Assembly: GCA_965249765.1 (NCBI GenBank)
Contig: CBDFMR010000005.1
Span: 2,232,001-2,296,000 of the forward strand
DNA length: 64,000 bases
Reading direction: 5' to 3'
Source: CBDFMR01 sp965249765
GTDB lineage: Bacteria > Bacteroidota > Bacteroidia > Chitinophagales > Saprospiraceae
Each line of letters begins with the position of its first letter. The stretch's first letter is position 1. Shown here piece after piece: positions 8,330-17,995 of this stretch. A model generated the notes under the pieces. The model saw nothing but the letters and a program-made list of their open reading frames with translations. It searched no databases and was not told the DNA's origin. The position numbers and the translations under genes are program-made.

Positions 8330-9709
8330 TTAGAACTCAATAATCTTGATCGGAGTCTTGTTCTCAAGATAGGTCCTTATTATTCGATCTGATTCCTTGT
8401 GCCACTTTCGGTATTCTACAGCTTCTTTCAGCTCCTCTACACCGTATTGAACATCTTCATTACTTATGTAACCAAATCCTTGATAACGACCTCCTTCCAC
8501 TAGTACCACAGAAGACTCTCCTTCAACCCGCCCTTCGTCAATGATGAGCATGTTTTTGTCAAAGTTTCTTTTGAATAACTCTATTGCCGCTACTACTCTT
8601 TCATTGTAGTCTTCAGGTGACTCTTCACCAATGCAAGCACCATGGCATTGCTCGATGTTATAACCAAAGCAATGTCCGTCCGGATTTTCGAGACCGCCAA
8701 GTTTCTTGCATAATTGGTATTCCCCCACAAGATGCTGTATGTACGATTTTCCTGCTTCCTTGCCTGTGCAATACTCGAGAATGACTTTGCCTTCGCGGTT
8801 CTTAGCATTAGAATTTAGGATTCCAAATCGTACGTATCCTTCTAGATCTATAAAGTGATGTATAAAATAAGGATGCTGTCTCTTTCTTAATGCTCTATTG
8901 ATATCAGGTTGGTGTTTCTTTATTTCTTCGTTTTCGAGCAAAAGAGAGACCAGTTCACTTCCTGTGATGGTATAAGAGATCTTAGTTGCCGACTTTACAA
9001 GTTTGTCAGACTTTCTGGTGATTTTGGAAAAATGATGGAAGACTCTTTTTTTAATACTAATACTTTTTCCTATGTAGATCACATGACCCTGATCATTATG
9101 GAAATAATATACTCCTGTGGCTTCCGGCAACACTTCGAGGTCAGTGATCTCGATATCTGACGGTAGTCGTGTCTCGCGCATCCTTGTCTTGAATGAAGAC
9201 TCATCCTGATCCAGAATACGCTTGAATATATCCGTGGTGGCAAGGGCATCTTCGAGCACTCTGTGGCGAGCATTTACCTTAATGCCGAAGTGTCTGATAA
9301 GATTGCCCAGACTGTATGACCTGAGACCAGGGAATGTCTTCCTACTCAACCTTACAGTACATAGTTGCCGCTTGGTAAAGCTATATCCAAGTCGGGCAAA
9401 TTCTTCCTTGATAAAGCTGTAGTCAAATCTTACATTATGGGCGACAAAGACGGCGGACTCAGTGATTTCTACTATTTCCTTGGCTATTTCATAAAACTTA
9501 GGTGCATCACTTATCATATCATTGGTAATCCCCGTTATGCGTGTTATATGAGATGGTATTGTGCGCTCAGGATCTACTAGGGAATCGTAAGTTTTGAGTA
9601 TTTTATCACCATCAAATAAGACAATGCCTATCTCCGTTATCTTTTCACGGGAAGCAGTGCCACCTGTCGTCTCAACATCAATAATGGTATAGAGCTTTTT
9701 TTTCGGCAA
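8330..9709 (-). CDS. DnaQ-like exonuclease fused to GIY-YIG nuclease
   Basis: A 459-residue two-domain nuclease. Residues 1-175 are a DEDDh 3'-5' exonuclease of the DNA polymerase III epsilon type: Exo I IDVETTGG, Exo II VAHNVRFDYSF, Exo III HRVLEDALAT. From about residue 195 comes a GIY-YIG domain (GVYYFHNDQGHVIYIGKS ... KRVFHHF) like the N-terminal nuclease of UvrC/Cho, followed by a region with cysteines (CTGKEAGKSY, CKKLGGLENPDGHCFGYNIEQCHGAC) also typical of UvrC-like proteins. The known exonuclease-GIY-YIG fusion family is thought to act in DNA repair. It is divergent from the NamZ-like gene with only 20 bases between. Confidence 0.9.
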   Translation of the reverse strand: MPKKKLYTIIDVETTGGTASREKITEIGIVLFDGDKILKTYDSLVDPERTIPSHITRITGITNDMISDAPKFYEIAKEIVEITESAVFVAHNVRFDYSFIKEEFARLGYSFTKRQLCTVRLSRKTFPGLRSYSLGNLIRHFGIKVNARHRVLEDALATTDIFKRILDQDESSFKTRMRETRLPSDIEITDLEVLPEATGVYYFHNDQGHVIYIGKSISIKKRVFHHFSKITRKSDKLVKSATKISYTITGSELVSLLLENEEIKKHQPDINRALRKRQHPYFIHHFIDLEGYVRFGILNSNAKNREGKVILEYCTGKEAGKSYIQHLVGEYQLCKKLGGLENPDGHCFGYNIEQCHGACIGEESPEDYNERVVAAIELFKRNFDKNMLIIDEGRVEGESSVVLVEGGRYQGFGYISNEDVQYGVEELKEAVEYRKWHKESDRIIRTYLENKTPIKIIEF

Positions 9710-9774
9710 GGAAATTGTGATTACATATTATGAAAAATCTTAATCTGAACCAAAGCCAAAGATATATATCTGAT

Positions 9775-11001
9775 ATGCAATGTCTTGTCATTTTATTGAT
9801 AAATCTATTTTGTCTTGGATCCTGCAATTATTCATCTCCGTTAGATAAGGTAGAGTATGCCTATGTTGACGAATCGAACTTTGATGGTCCGATATTAAGT
9901 GGGGCCGAGAATGCGGATGGCTATCTAGCTACACTAGAAAATAAAAGGATAGGTCTTGTGATCAATCAAGCCAGCCTTGTGAATGATCAATATCTAGTAG
10001 ACTATTTAATAAAGCAGGATGTGGATGTCGTGAAGTTGTTTGCTCCTGAGCATGGAATAAGAGGGGTAGAAGATGCCGGCGCTAAGATTGATAACGGTAA
10101 AGATGCCGAGACAAGCCTTGAAGTCGTTTCGCTATTTGGAAAGAATAAGAAGCCATCGCATACAGACCTCGATGGAATAGACATCATCGTCTTCGACCTA
10201 CAGGATGTAGGAGTGAGGTTTTATACTTACATTTCTACATTGCATTATGTAATGGAGGCTGCAGCTGAGAGTGGCATTGCGGTGATGGTTCTCGACCGAC
10301 CCAATCCCAATGGATACTATGTAGATGGTCCAGTCCTGAGGCCTGAGTTTAAGTCGTTTGTAGGAATGCACCCTGTCCCAGTGGTTTATGGAATGACAAT
10401 AGGAGAGTATGCTCAGATGATCAATGGAGAGGGTTGGCTCAAGGGAGGTGTTAAAGCGGAGCTTACCGTTATACCATGTACGAATTATAGCCGATATAGG
10501 AAGTATGATCTTCCAGTTCGCCCATCACCAAATCTTCCCAATACTCGATCAATACTGTTGTACCCATCCTTATGTTTTTTTGAAGGTACGACCATCAGCA
10601 TAGGTAGGGGAACGGACAAGCAATTTCAGGTCATAGGCCATCCTGAGAGCCAAATGGAAGACTTTAGTTTTATACCCGTATCCAGGTCAGGTGCCACTAG
10701 ACCAAAGCATCAAGATATCGCTTGTAAGGGAAAGGATTTGACGCATCTCAGTATCGATGAAATCCGAGAACCCAAGAGTATCAATCTAAACTATCTGATA
10801 GACATGTACGAAGAATCAAAGAAACTAGGATTTGAATTCTTCAATGACAATAACTTCTTTGAAAAACTAACTGGAACAACAGATTTACGTAATCAAATCA
10901 TTGCAGGTAAAAACGCAGTAGAGATACGGGCATCTTGGGTGAAAGGCATCAATGCTTTTATCATGATGCGAGCTCCCTATCTCCTCTATGATAGGACCTG
11001 A
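9775..11001 (+). CDS. NamZ-like exo-beta-N-acetylmuramidase (DUF1343) lipoprotein
   Basis: About 408 residues with a lipoprotein signal (MQCLVILLINLFCLGSC). The body matches the DUF1343 family: KRIGLVINQAS, KLFAPEHGIRG, VFDLQDVGVRFYTYISTL, VLDRPNPNG, GMTIGEYAQMINGEGWL, RPSPNLPN, FEGTTISIGRGTDKQF. A characterised member, NamZ, releases N-acetylmuramic acid from the ends of peptidoglycan fragments, so a role in cell-wall recycling is likely. The start at 9775 gives the neatest signal peptide; an in-frame ATG at 9730 would add 15 polar residues and cannot be excluded. Confidence 0.88.
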   Translation: MQCLVILLINLFCLGSCNYSSPLDKVEYAYVDESNFDGPILSGAENADGYLATLENKRIGLVINQASLVNDQYLVDYLIKQDVDVVKLFAPEHGIRGVEDAGAKIDNGKDAETSLEVVSLFGKNKKPSHTDLDGIDIIVFDLQDVGVRFYTYISTLHYVMEAAAESGIAVMVLDRPNPNGYYVDGPVLRPEFKSFVGMHPVPVVYGMTIGEYAQMINGEGWLKGGVKAELTVIPCTNYSRYRKYDLPVRPSPNLPNTRSILLYPSLCFFEGTTISIGRGTDKQFQVIGHPESQMEDFSFIPVSRSGATRPKHQDIACKGKDLTHLSIDEIREPKSINLNYLIDMYEESKKLGFEFFNDNNFFEKLTGTTDLRNQIIAGKNAVEIRASWVKGINAFIMMRAPYLLYDRT

Positions 11002-11015
11002 TCACGATCACATGA

Positions 11016-12329
11016 CTAAACCAAAAAGCCAGCTATTGCGGCCGTCAGAAGACAAGCTACAGTACCACCGATCAACGCTTTAATCCCAAGCTCTGTAAGT
11101 ACTTTTCTCCTACCTGGTGCTATGGCACTGATTCCACCTATCTGTATTCCTATAGAGGCAAAATTCGCGAATCCACAAAGAGCATATGTCGAGATGATAA
11201 TAGATTTTGGGGATAGGGGACTATCGGGGCCCAGCATAGTACTCAGATCTACATATGCTATTACTTCATTTAGAGTTGTCTTTTTACCAAGTAGCTGGCC
11301 CACGATGAGTATGTCATCTGTAGGGACTCCCACAATCCATGCGATGGGTGCAAACAGTAGGCCGAGGATATAATCAAGACTTAATCCTTCAAATCGATTA
11401 TTTGTAATAGCTGCAATATTATCATTGACACCTAGTACACTCCCTGTCCAAACAAGGATAGCATTGACCAGAGCGATTAAAGCAAGGAAGACTAATAGCA
11501 TCGCTCCCACATTTACGGCAAGTTTTACTCCATCCGTAGTACCAATGGCTATTGCATCAAGCAGATTGGATCCTATTTTGTCACGAGGTACATCTAGATT
11601 TGTATTGACATCTTCTTTCTCGGGTAATAATATTTTGGCAGCTACAATGGCTGCTGGTGCAGATATGATGGATGCTGTAAGGAAGTGTATAGCATACTCA
11701 TCACCAAGCAATGAAACAAATAAGGCAAAGACACCACCGGCTATCGTAGCCATTCCCCCTGTCATGAGTGCCATGAGCTCACTCTTAGTCATTTTTTCGA
11801 GGTATGGCTTTACAACGAGCGGAGCCTCGGTCTGTCCTATAAATACATTGGCGGCAGCAGCTATACTCTCAGCACCGGAAAGCCTCATGAACTTACTCAT
11901 GACCCATGCAAAACCGTAAATGATCTTCTGAAGAATTCCAAGGTAGTAGAGAATCGCAGAAAATGCAGCAAAGAATACAATCGTCGGAAGGACTTTAAAG
12001 GCAAACATAAACCCAAGTTTGAATGCAACCTTCTCAGGTGGCTGTCCATCAACATATTGCATGGAGTCCAGCCACATTTCATCTGACCAATTTCCAAAGA
12101 CGAAGGAAGCTCCAGCCTCTGTAAAATTGAGCAGATCAACAAATCTATCTGCGATCCAGTCAAAGCATGAGTAAACAAATGGAACTTTAAGAATGAGTAC
12201 AGCCAATATGAGTTGTAAGGCTGTACCTGCGATGACAAGTCGCCAGTTTATGTTTTTACGATCGCTGCTGAGAAGGTAGCAGATACCTAGTAAAATCACT
12301 ATACCTAAAAGTCCGCGCAGTATATCCAT
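11016..12329 (-). CDS. Concentrative nucleoside transporter (CNT/NupC family)
   Basis: A 437-residue inner-membrane protein with about ten hydrophobic segments. Family motifs include the region LQKIIYGFAWVMSKFMRLSGAESIAAAANVFIGQTEAPLVV split over residues 130-180, with the conserved G-Q-T-E-A-P motif that binds nucleoside and cation, and later STMLGPDSPLSPKSIIISTYALCGFANFASIGIQIGG in the C-terminal core. These transporters import nucleosides with Na+ or H+. It is divergent from uridine kinase (84 bases between start codons), a sensible salvage pair. It converges on the NamZ-like gene. Confidence 0.93.
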   Translation of the reverse strand: MDILRGLLGIVILLGICYLLSSDRKNINWRLVIAGTALQLILAVLILKVPFVYSCFDWIADRFVDLLNFTEAGASFVFGNWSDEMWLDSMQYVDGQPPEKVAFKLGFMFAFKVLPTIVFFAAFSAILYYLGILQKIIYGFAWVMSKFMRLSGAESIAAAANVFIGQTEAPLVVKPYLEKMTKSELMALMTGGMATIAGGVFALFVSLLGDEYAIHFLTASIISAPAAIVAAKILLPEKEDVNTNLDVPRDKIGSNLLDAIAIGTTDGVKLAVNVGAMLLVFLALIALVNAILVWTGSVLGVNDNIAAITNNRFEGLSLDYILGLLFAPIAWIVGVPTDDILIVGQLLGKKTTLNEVIAYVDLSTMLGPDSPLSPKSIIISTYALCGFANFASIGIQIGGISAIAPGRRKVLTELGIKALIGGTVACLLTAAIAGFLV

Positions 12330-12413
12330 GTTTTGAATAGGTCAATTGATGTGTTGAAAAATACTACTTTTTGGGAAATAAGCTCCTAATCAAAAATGTT
12401 ATCTTGGCGCTCG

Positions 12414-13061
12414 ATGAATAATCCTATCCCATATGTCATCGGTATTTCTGGAGGAAGCGGCTCAGGAAAGACTAGCATTATCCGCAATCTCAAAGAAGCT
12501 ATCCCTAATGGGTCGGCTGTTTTTGTGTCTCAGGACGATTATTATCACTCCAGAGATAGTCAGAAAGTTGATGAAAACGGCATCAAAAATTTTGATCTAC
12601 CCACCTCTATTGACCTTGATGCATTCTTTGTTGATCTTCAGAAACTAATGAAGGGTGAGCCAGTTGAAAGAAAGGAATATGTTTTCAATAATGATCAGGC
12701 AAAGCCGAAAATACTTCACTTCGATCCCGCTAAGGTGATCATCGTAGAAGGACTTTTTCTGGAGTGCCATGATCAACTTCTGGAAAGCATTAACCTTCGT
12801 GTATTTGTTGAGGCAAGGGACAATATTAAGGTTATCAGACGTATAAGAAGAGACAGTGAGGAAAGGAATTATCCATTAGAGGACGTCCTATATAGATATG
12901 AGCAACATGTGATGCCAGCATATCAAAAACATATCTTACCGTATAGAGACATGGCACATATCATCATAAATAACAATGAGTCATTCCTCGAAGCCGTAGA
13001 GGTGTTGTCTGCCATCATCAGGGTCCAAGCCCATAAGCGTGGTTATGAAAACAGCTTCTGA
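12414..13061 (+). CDS. udk: Uridine kinase
   Basis: A 215-residue P-loop kinase. The Walker A motif GGSGSGKTS is at about residues 14-22, followed by QDDYYHS (substrate/phosphate region), NFDLPTSIDLDAF, VIIVEGLF (Walker B-like) and the lid segment RRIRRDSEERN. It phosphorylates uridine and cytidine to the monophosphates. The ATG at 12414 gives the standard N-terminus; an upstream in-frame ATG at 12396 adds six residues. Divergent to the nucleoside transporter, which supplies its substrates. It converges on the helix-hairpin-helix gene with only 6 bases between stops. Confidence 0.95.
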   Translation: MNNPIPYVIGISGGSGSGKTSIIRNLKEAIPNGSAVFVSQDDYYHSRDSQKVDENGIKNFDLPTSIDLDAFFVDLQKLMKGEPVERKEYVFNNDQAKPKILHFDPAKVIIVEGLFLECHDQLLESINLRVFVEARDNIKVIRRIRRDSEERNYPLEDVLYRYEQHVMPAYQKHILPYRDMAHIIINNNESFLEAVEVLSAIIRVQAHKRGYENSF

Positions 13062-13067
13062 TTCAGA

Positions 13068-15158
13068 CTAAAACTGATACCTCACTTGGGCTTTGACTTC
13101 GGTTCTTATATTTCCGTCAATTTCATCTAAACCGCTGCCTGTTACATCCTGATTTTTCAGTACGGTCCTTGCATATCGAAACTCCATCGTAAGATCGCGG
13201 GTCATATTATAGCGTAGGTTGATATAATACCGCTTGCCTCGGTTTTGAAAGAAAGGAATGTAAAATTCATAGATGAGATCATTCTCGTAAGCATAGATGC
13301 GGTTGTCACAATCGTTGGTGTCACAGTTGCCCGTATCAAAGAGTGCATATCGAGCGGTAAACGAGAAAGGTCTACCGATAGGCTTATAGATGATGTCATG
13401 AAAGATCATGAAACCGTTATTGGATCGACCTTCTTTCTCTACACGAGAAAACTCGACTCGATCTCTCATCTCAAAGCCCTTGGTAACTACATATCCCACA
13501 TGAGCTCTGAGTCTGTGAAGGACTATATCACCGAGCAGGTCAATTGGATTTTCATCGCTAGATTCATTGATCTGCTTATTTTCATACTTGTATTGTACGT
13601 AAAAATTGTACTGCCTCTTTCTATAATGATCTACCTTGATCAGATACTCCTTTCCTGAGCTAGGAGCATCTCTTCTGAATCTCAACCATGGATGCTTCCA
13701 ATGATCTGCATAAGTGCTTATTGTCCAGTAATTATGTGGTCTGAAGATCATGCCCATATAAAGACCTATCTCATTATTGCTGCCTGTGGTCTCACCAAAG
13801 GAATTACTTGTTATGACCTGATAATCCTTGGAGTAGTTTCGATAGAGTAGGGAGAGGTCAACTTTTCTGTCAAGTCCAATCAGCACTCCCATCAGGTGAG
13901 AGTAAGCATCATTGTCACTTCGTGCACTTTCACCGAAAAAATTTATGTTCCTGTATCTGTAACTATAATCGACACTCATGTTTGTCAGTTGGTCTCCGCG
14001 GAATAGGAATTGATTATAGAGTTGCACCGACCGATTAAAGGTCTTGTCAAATTTAGTGTGCAAAAAATTAAGACCAAATTTCATGTCACTTCCTTTGTAC
14101 TCTAGTCTCCCTCCTGCATTTTGTTGTCCTATGGTTCTTTTTTTACTTATCTCACTTTGGGTTCTATGATAACCGCTGGTGATGAGACTCGAAAAACTTT
14201 CAAGACCTGTTTCTGATTCGAGGGTGTCAATAAAGCTGGAACCATCAATTTTCTTTGACGATGCAAATATTGTCGCATTGACATTACCTCCAAAATTGAG
14301 TTGTGTGGCGATGCCTCTAAAAAAGTTAACCTCGTTTATTGAGTTGTATGATTTGAGAACTCGACCACCTTTCTTTAAGTCCATCACGTATGAACTCTTG
14401 CTGCCTCCAAAGTCATTGTGCAAGATCAAGCCTTGGCCCAGACTTACTGTATAGTCTCCAATAATGAGATCTTCAAGCCAGCTTCTATACTCGCGTAGCT
14501 GTATGTGTCCTGAGTAGAAGTCAAATCCGTTGGGGTTGGATCCACTAAATAGTGATTCTCCCGCGTCCTTCTCGGTAGTAAATCCTACTTTAAACTTGTT
14601 CTCGTAATAATGACGAAATCGGATATACAGCCTATTAGGGTCACCTTCGTAATGTGACGCATCAGGGTTTTCGATATGATAACCTTTCTGATCCTCCAGA
14701 ACTCGACGCCATTTAACATAGACCTCGTTCTTGCCTCCTGTAATCATCTTGGTGATCGGTAAATTATAGTCATCCAATGCGCTTGAAATTGTAAGAAAAG
14801 GAAGGCATGTTCTGATTGTATGTAGATCCCAGCTTGGTAGTGCCTGCAGCTCTTCAAGTGAAATGAAGTCACCATAAGTCGCTCTATAGGAGAGGACATC
14901 ATTTATCTGAACGTCATTTAGTAAAATGATCTGCTTCAGATCATCTTCATCACATGTGTTGATCTTGATGGGATTGTTGCGAAGTGCCGAGAGCTCCTCA
15001 TAAATTGTATTGTATTCAAACTCTTCACCATCCTCTATTCCCTGTATGATGGACTCGATGAGGTCTTCTTCGATTTCGATTGAGTCCACTTGTGCAAGTG
15101 AAAAAATAGGCGCCAGTCCTATGATCAACATTACGATATAAATATGGGGTGCTCTCAC
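13068..15158 (-). CDS. Helix-hairpin-helix protein with putative outer-membrane beta-barrel
   Basis: A 696-residue exported protein (signal peptide APHIYIVMLIIGLAPIFSLA). Residues about 60-115 hold a ComEA-like helix-hairpin-helix region: INTCDEDDLKQIILLNDVQ and SYRATYGDFISLEELQALP. From about residue 150 to the end the sequence alternates polar and hydrophobic residues with many aromatic girdle residues (VKWRRV, RIRFRHYYENKF, LRFRRDAP) and ends in VKAQVRYQF, a typical BAM signal. Such HHH-plus-barrel proteins are widespread in Bacteroidota; their function is not established. DNA uptake is only a guess from the HHH motif. Confidence 0.8.
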   Translation of the reverse strand: MRAPHIYIVMLIIGLAPIFSLAQVDSIEIEEDLIESIIQGIEDGEEFEYNTIYEELSALRNNPIKINTCDEDDLKQIILLNDVQINDVLSYRATYGDFISLEELQALPSWDLHTIRTCLPFLTISSALDDYNLPITKMITGGKNEVYVKWRRVLEDQKGYHIENPDASHYEGDPNRLYIRFRHYYENKFKVGFTTEKDAGESLFSGSNPNGFDFYSGHIQLREYRSWLEDLIIGDYTVSLGQGLILHNDFGGSKSSYVMDLKKGGRVLKSYNSINEVNFFRGIATQLNFGGNVNATIFASSKKIDGSSFIDTLESETGLESFSSLITSGYHRTQSEISKKRTIGQQNAGGRLEYKGSDMKFGLNFLHTKFDKTFNRSVQLYNQFLFRGDQLTNMSVDYSYRYRNINFFGESARSDNDAYSHLMGVLIGLDRKVDLSLLYRNYSKDYQVITSNSFGETTGSNNEIGLYMGMIFRPHNYWTISTYADHWKHPWLRFRRDAPSSGKEYLIKVDHYRKRQYNFYVQYKYENKQINESSDENPIDLLGDIVLHRLRAHVGYVVTKGFEMRDRVEFSRVEKEGRSNNGFMIFHDIIYKPIGRPFSFTARYALFDTGNCDTNDCDNRIYAYENDLIYEFYIPFFQNRGKRYYINLRYNMTRDLTMEFRYARTVLKNQDVTGSGLDEIDGNIRTEVKAQVRYQF

Positions 15159-15191
15159 ATGAGCTAAATTAATTAAATCATAGTAAGAATA

Positions 15192-16715
15192 TCATTCACT
15201 GATAGATTTGATTGGTTTTTCTTGCTGCATGGAAGTGATCCACTTGTCAAAACTAAACAGAAGAAATGCCCTTACCTCAAATTGATCGCCTTTGAGTTTG
15301 GTGAGTCGAGATTGAAGGCTACTTACCTCCTTGGCTGCTATATTTCCAGATTCAGATGACCTTTGAAGGAATCCCAGTACTTGATCGATGACTCGGGAGT
15401 CATAGTGGATTTTGTCAAAGAGACGTTTAACTGCGGGTAGTAAATTGAGAACTAAGGTATAGTGCTCTAAAGTAAAATGACAGATGACAAGAAACAGTCG
15501 TGTAAAGGCTAGTAGATCTTCACGGAGTCTAGTCTTCTTTCTGTTAAGAATTCTATTGAGGTAGTCTATGGCATATTCATAACTGCCACTTGCGAAAAGA
15601 ATCCAAGCGATTTTATAGTAAAATATAAGCTCTCTATGCTGGTCTAGTACGTGAGAGAATGATTTTATCTGATCTTCTATCTCAGGTATCAATTTTTTAG
15701 CGCTGGAATATTTATTGTTGAGGATATAATAGTTGAGTCGTGCGTTGTATGCATAGATAAATACGATCAACTGAGAGGTAGGACTTAATTGAGTTTGATT
15801 TTTCTTCACAAATTTTTCTACAACGGAGTAATGTTCATTGTATTCATCCTTCCTGTCAAGGTAGAATAGACTTACCAACAGGTAATGCATCCCTCGCAGA
15901 TAAAGATCAGGGTCCTTTTCTATCATGAACGGTCGCTGCTGGAATAGCTTCACCCATATCTGAGCATACTGGTAACACATCTTAAAATTGAGACAGGTAT
16001 AGTTGAGCCATACATGAGCCTGATGAAGGTATACTTCCTCAAAGAATGTCAGCTTGTTGGTGTCAATCGAGGGCATATTGGACTGGAAGTAGTCGTTCAC
16101 TACAAAGAGGTCTCTCTCATTTTTTACATGGCCCAGCCTTATATACATGCCATGCACTTTTAGATTGAGGTTCATGAGCTCACTGGAGGTGTTGATGATC
16201 TTCTTGATCTTAGTAGACTCAGAAATCAGGTTTTCAACCTTGTCCTTGACCTTGCGACTACGAGTAATATGTCTGTTCTCAATTAATTTTTCAAATTCCA
16301 ATGTCTCGAGGAGAAGTAGATCTTGACTCGCTTTATGGCACATGAGTTTGGTGCGATCTAGTAACTTGAGGGCTTGTAGATAAAGTCCTTTTCCGTAAAG
16401 AATCCTAGCAAAATCAAGTTGCTCTCGGATACGAATATCTTCTTCCTTACCTGTATGAATGAGACGAAGGCTCTTAAGAATCTGTAGATAGAGGTGCCTC
16501 TTGTGATTGATGAGGCTGACCTTGGTAAGGCCCAACTTATCCATGATATAGGACTCATCATAGTTACGCTTTTTATCTATGATGTCAAATAACTCTATAA
16601 AGGCTGCAGTGGCACTACTCGCATTTCGCCGGGCATAGATTTTAAAGTTCCTTTTTTCGGATTTTCCGAGATTCTTGACTAGATGGAATAGTTGATCTGT
16701 TGTTACGATGGGCAT
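15192..16715 (-). CDS. Conserved Bacteroidota helical-repeat protein, function unknown
   Basis: A 507-residue soluble protein with no signal peptide. The first 80 residues (LFHLVKNLGKSEKRNFKIYA, IMDKLGLTKVSLINHKRHL) look like a conserved N-terminal cap, and the remainder consists of paired amphipathic helices of the TPR/solenoid type (for example ARILYGKGLYLQALKLLDRT and KIAWILFASGSYEYAIDYLN). A protein-interaction role is likely; no enzyme motif is visible. It lies 33 bases downstream of nothing transcribed with it other than the following HHH gene on the same strand, so the two may form one transcription unit. Confidence 0.65.
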   Translation of the reverse strand: MPIVTTDQLFHLVKNLGKSEKRNFKIYARRNASSATAAFIELFDIIDKKRNYDESYIMDKLGLTKVSLINHKRHLYLQILKSLRLIHTGKEEDIRIREQLDFARILYGKGLYLQALKLLDRTKLMCHKASQDLLLLETLEFEKLIENRHITRSRKVKDKVENLISESTKIKKIINTSSELMNLNLKVHGMYIRLGHVKNERDLFVVNDYFQSNMPSIDTNKLTFFEEVYLHQAHVWLNYTCLNFKMCYQYAQIWVKLFQQRPFMIEKDPDLYLRGMHYLLVSLFYLDRKDEYNEHYSVVEKFVKKNQTQLSPTSQLIVFIYAYNARLNYYILNNKYSSAKKLIPEIEDQIKSFSHVLDQHRELIFYYKIAWILFASGSYEYAIDYLNRILNRKKTRLREDLLAFTRLFLVICHFTLEHYTLVLNLLPAVKRLFDKIHYDSRVIDQVLGFLQRSSESGNIAAKEVSSLQSRLTKLKGDQFEVRAFLLFSFDKWITSMQQEKPIKSISE

Positions 16716-16827
16716 TACATAAAATCTACGTTTAAATGATTGACAAACATACTATTATGTTTCAGTTATAAATAATAGACATCACATGTTGTAGCATTTT
16801 TTATGATGCATTCATATTATAGAAAAT

Positions 16828-16835
16828 TACATTTG
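16828..16835 (+). promoter_or_regulatory. Bacteroidota-type -10 element before glutamine synthetase
   Basis: TACATTTG fits TAnnTTTG and lies 38 bases before the glutamine synthetase ATG. No convincing -33 element was found. Confidence 0.4.
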
Positions 16836-16873
16836 TGACGATTTAAATAACCAAAACAATTAAAGTACATTTT

Positions 16874-17890
16874 ATGGGCAAAGTGAAATTAGAATATATA
16901 TGGCTTGATGGCTATATCCCCACTCAGATGATGAGAAGTAAGACCAAAGTCATTGATGATAGTAAATTTAGCGAGAATCCTGATGACCTTCCGGTATGGT
17001 CATACGATGGTTCTAGCACTCAGCAAGCTACTGGAGACAATTCTGATTGCCTACTCAAGCCGGTAAGAATGTTTCCTGACCCAATGAGACATTCAGGATA
17101 TCTGGTTATGTGTGAGGTATTGAACTCAGACGGTACTCCTCATGCCTCCAATGGTAGAGCAACAATTGATGATGACGATTCAGATTTTTGGTTTGGATTT
17201 GAACAAGAATACACGCTTTGGGACCTTGACCATCATACCCCACTTGGGTTTCCGGCGAGCGGATACTATCCACCGCCACAAGGACCTTACTACTGTTCAG
17301 TAGGTGCTGAGTACGCGGTAGGTAGAGAAATCGTAGAGACACACCTTGACCTATGCATTGATGCGGGAGTCAATATCGAGGGAATAAACGCTGAAGTGAT
17401 GAAAGGCCAATGGGAGTATCAGATATTTGCCAAAGGAGCCAAAGAAGCCGGTGACCAAGTATGGATTGCCAGGTACATAATGGAGAAAGTAGGGGAGGAA
17501 TTTGGTGTTAGGATCAACCTTCATCCTAAGCCTGTCGATGGTGACTGGAATGGATCCGGGATGCATGCTAATTTCTCTAACACTACTCTAAGGAATGGTG
17601 GTAAAAAGGAAATCTTTGAAGAGATATGTGAGAAGTTTAGACCTGATGAACGGATTCAAGCAGCGATCGCTGTCTATGGTGCAGATAATGACAAGCGATT
17701 GACAGGACGACACGAGACACAAGCGATAGATAAGTTTTCTTATGGAGTATCTGATAGAGGAGCTTCAATTCGCATACCTTTAGTAGTGGTGGAAAACGGA
17801 TGGAAAGGCTACCTAGAAGATAGAAGACCAGCGTCCAACGCAGATCCTTATAAAGTGGCAGCAGTGATCGTAAAGACTGTAAAAAGCTAA
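16874..17890 (+). CDS. glnII: Glutamine synthetase, type II (eukaryotic-like)
   Basis: A 338-residue enzyme that makes glutamine from glutamate, ammonia and ATP. The length and motifs fit the GSII class, not the 470-residue GSI or 730-residue GSIII: LEYIWLDGY near the start, the latch region VWSYDGSSTQQATG, EVLNSDGTPHASNGR, FGFEQEYTL with the catalytic glutamates, GINAEVMKGQWEYQ, NGSGMHANFS and GRHETQAIDKFSYGVSDRGASIRIP. GSII occurs in a number of Bacteroidota. The gene stands alone with its own promoter-like element and a hairpin after the stop. Confidence 0.95.
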   Translation: MGKVKLEYIWLDGYIPTQMMRSKTKVIDDSKFSENPDDLPVWSYDGSSTQQATGDNSDCLLKPVRMFPDPMRHSGYLVMCEVLNSDGTPHASNGRATIDDDDSDFWFGFEQEYTLWDLDHHTPLGFPASGYYPPPQGPYYCSVGAEYAVGREIVETHLDLCIDAGVNIEGINAEVMKGQWEYQIFAKGAKEAGDQVWIARYIMEKVGEEFGVRINLHPKPVDGDWNGSGMHANFSNTTLRNGGKKEIFEEICEKFRPDERIQAAIAVYGADNDKRLTGRHETQAIDKFSYGVSDRGASIRIPLVVVENGWKGYLEDRRPASNADPYKVAAVIVKTVKS

Positions 17891-17923
17891 AGGTAGAAGG
17901 GGCTCATCCAGGAATTAGTTAAT

Positions 17924-17954
17924 GACAACATCCTGCAGTTGTGGTTGTCTTTTT
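17924..17954 (+). terminator. Hairpin with T-run after glutamine synthetase
   Basis: GACAAC at 17924 pairs with GTTGTC ending at 17949 around an imperfect loop, directly followed by TTTTT. This looks like a weak intrinsic terminator 34 bases after the stop codon. Confidence 0.5.
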
Positions 17955-17995
17955 AATCAAAAAAAATTGCGTATAGCATATTTGATGAACTTAGC

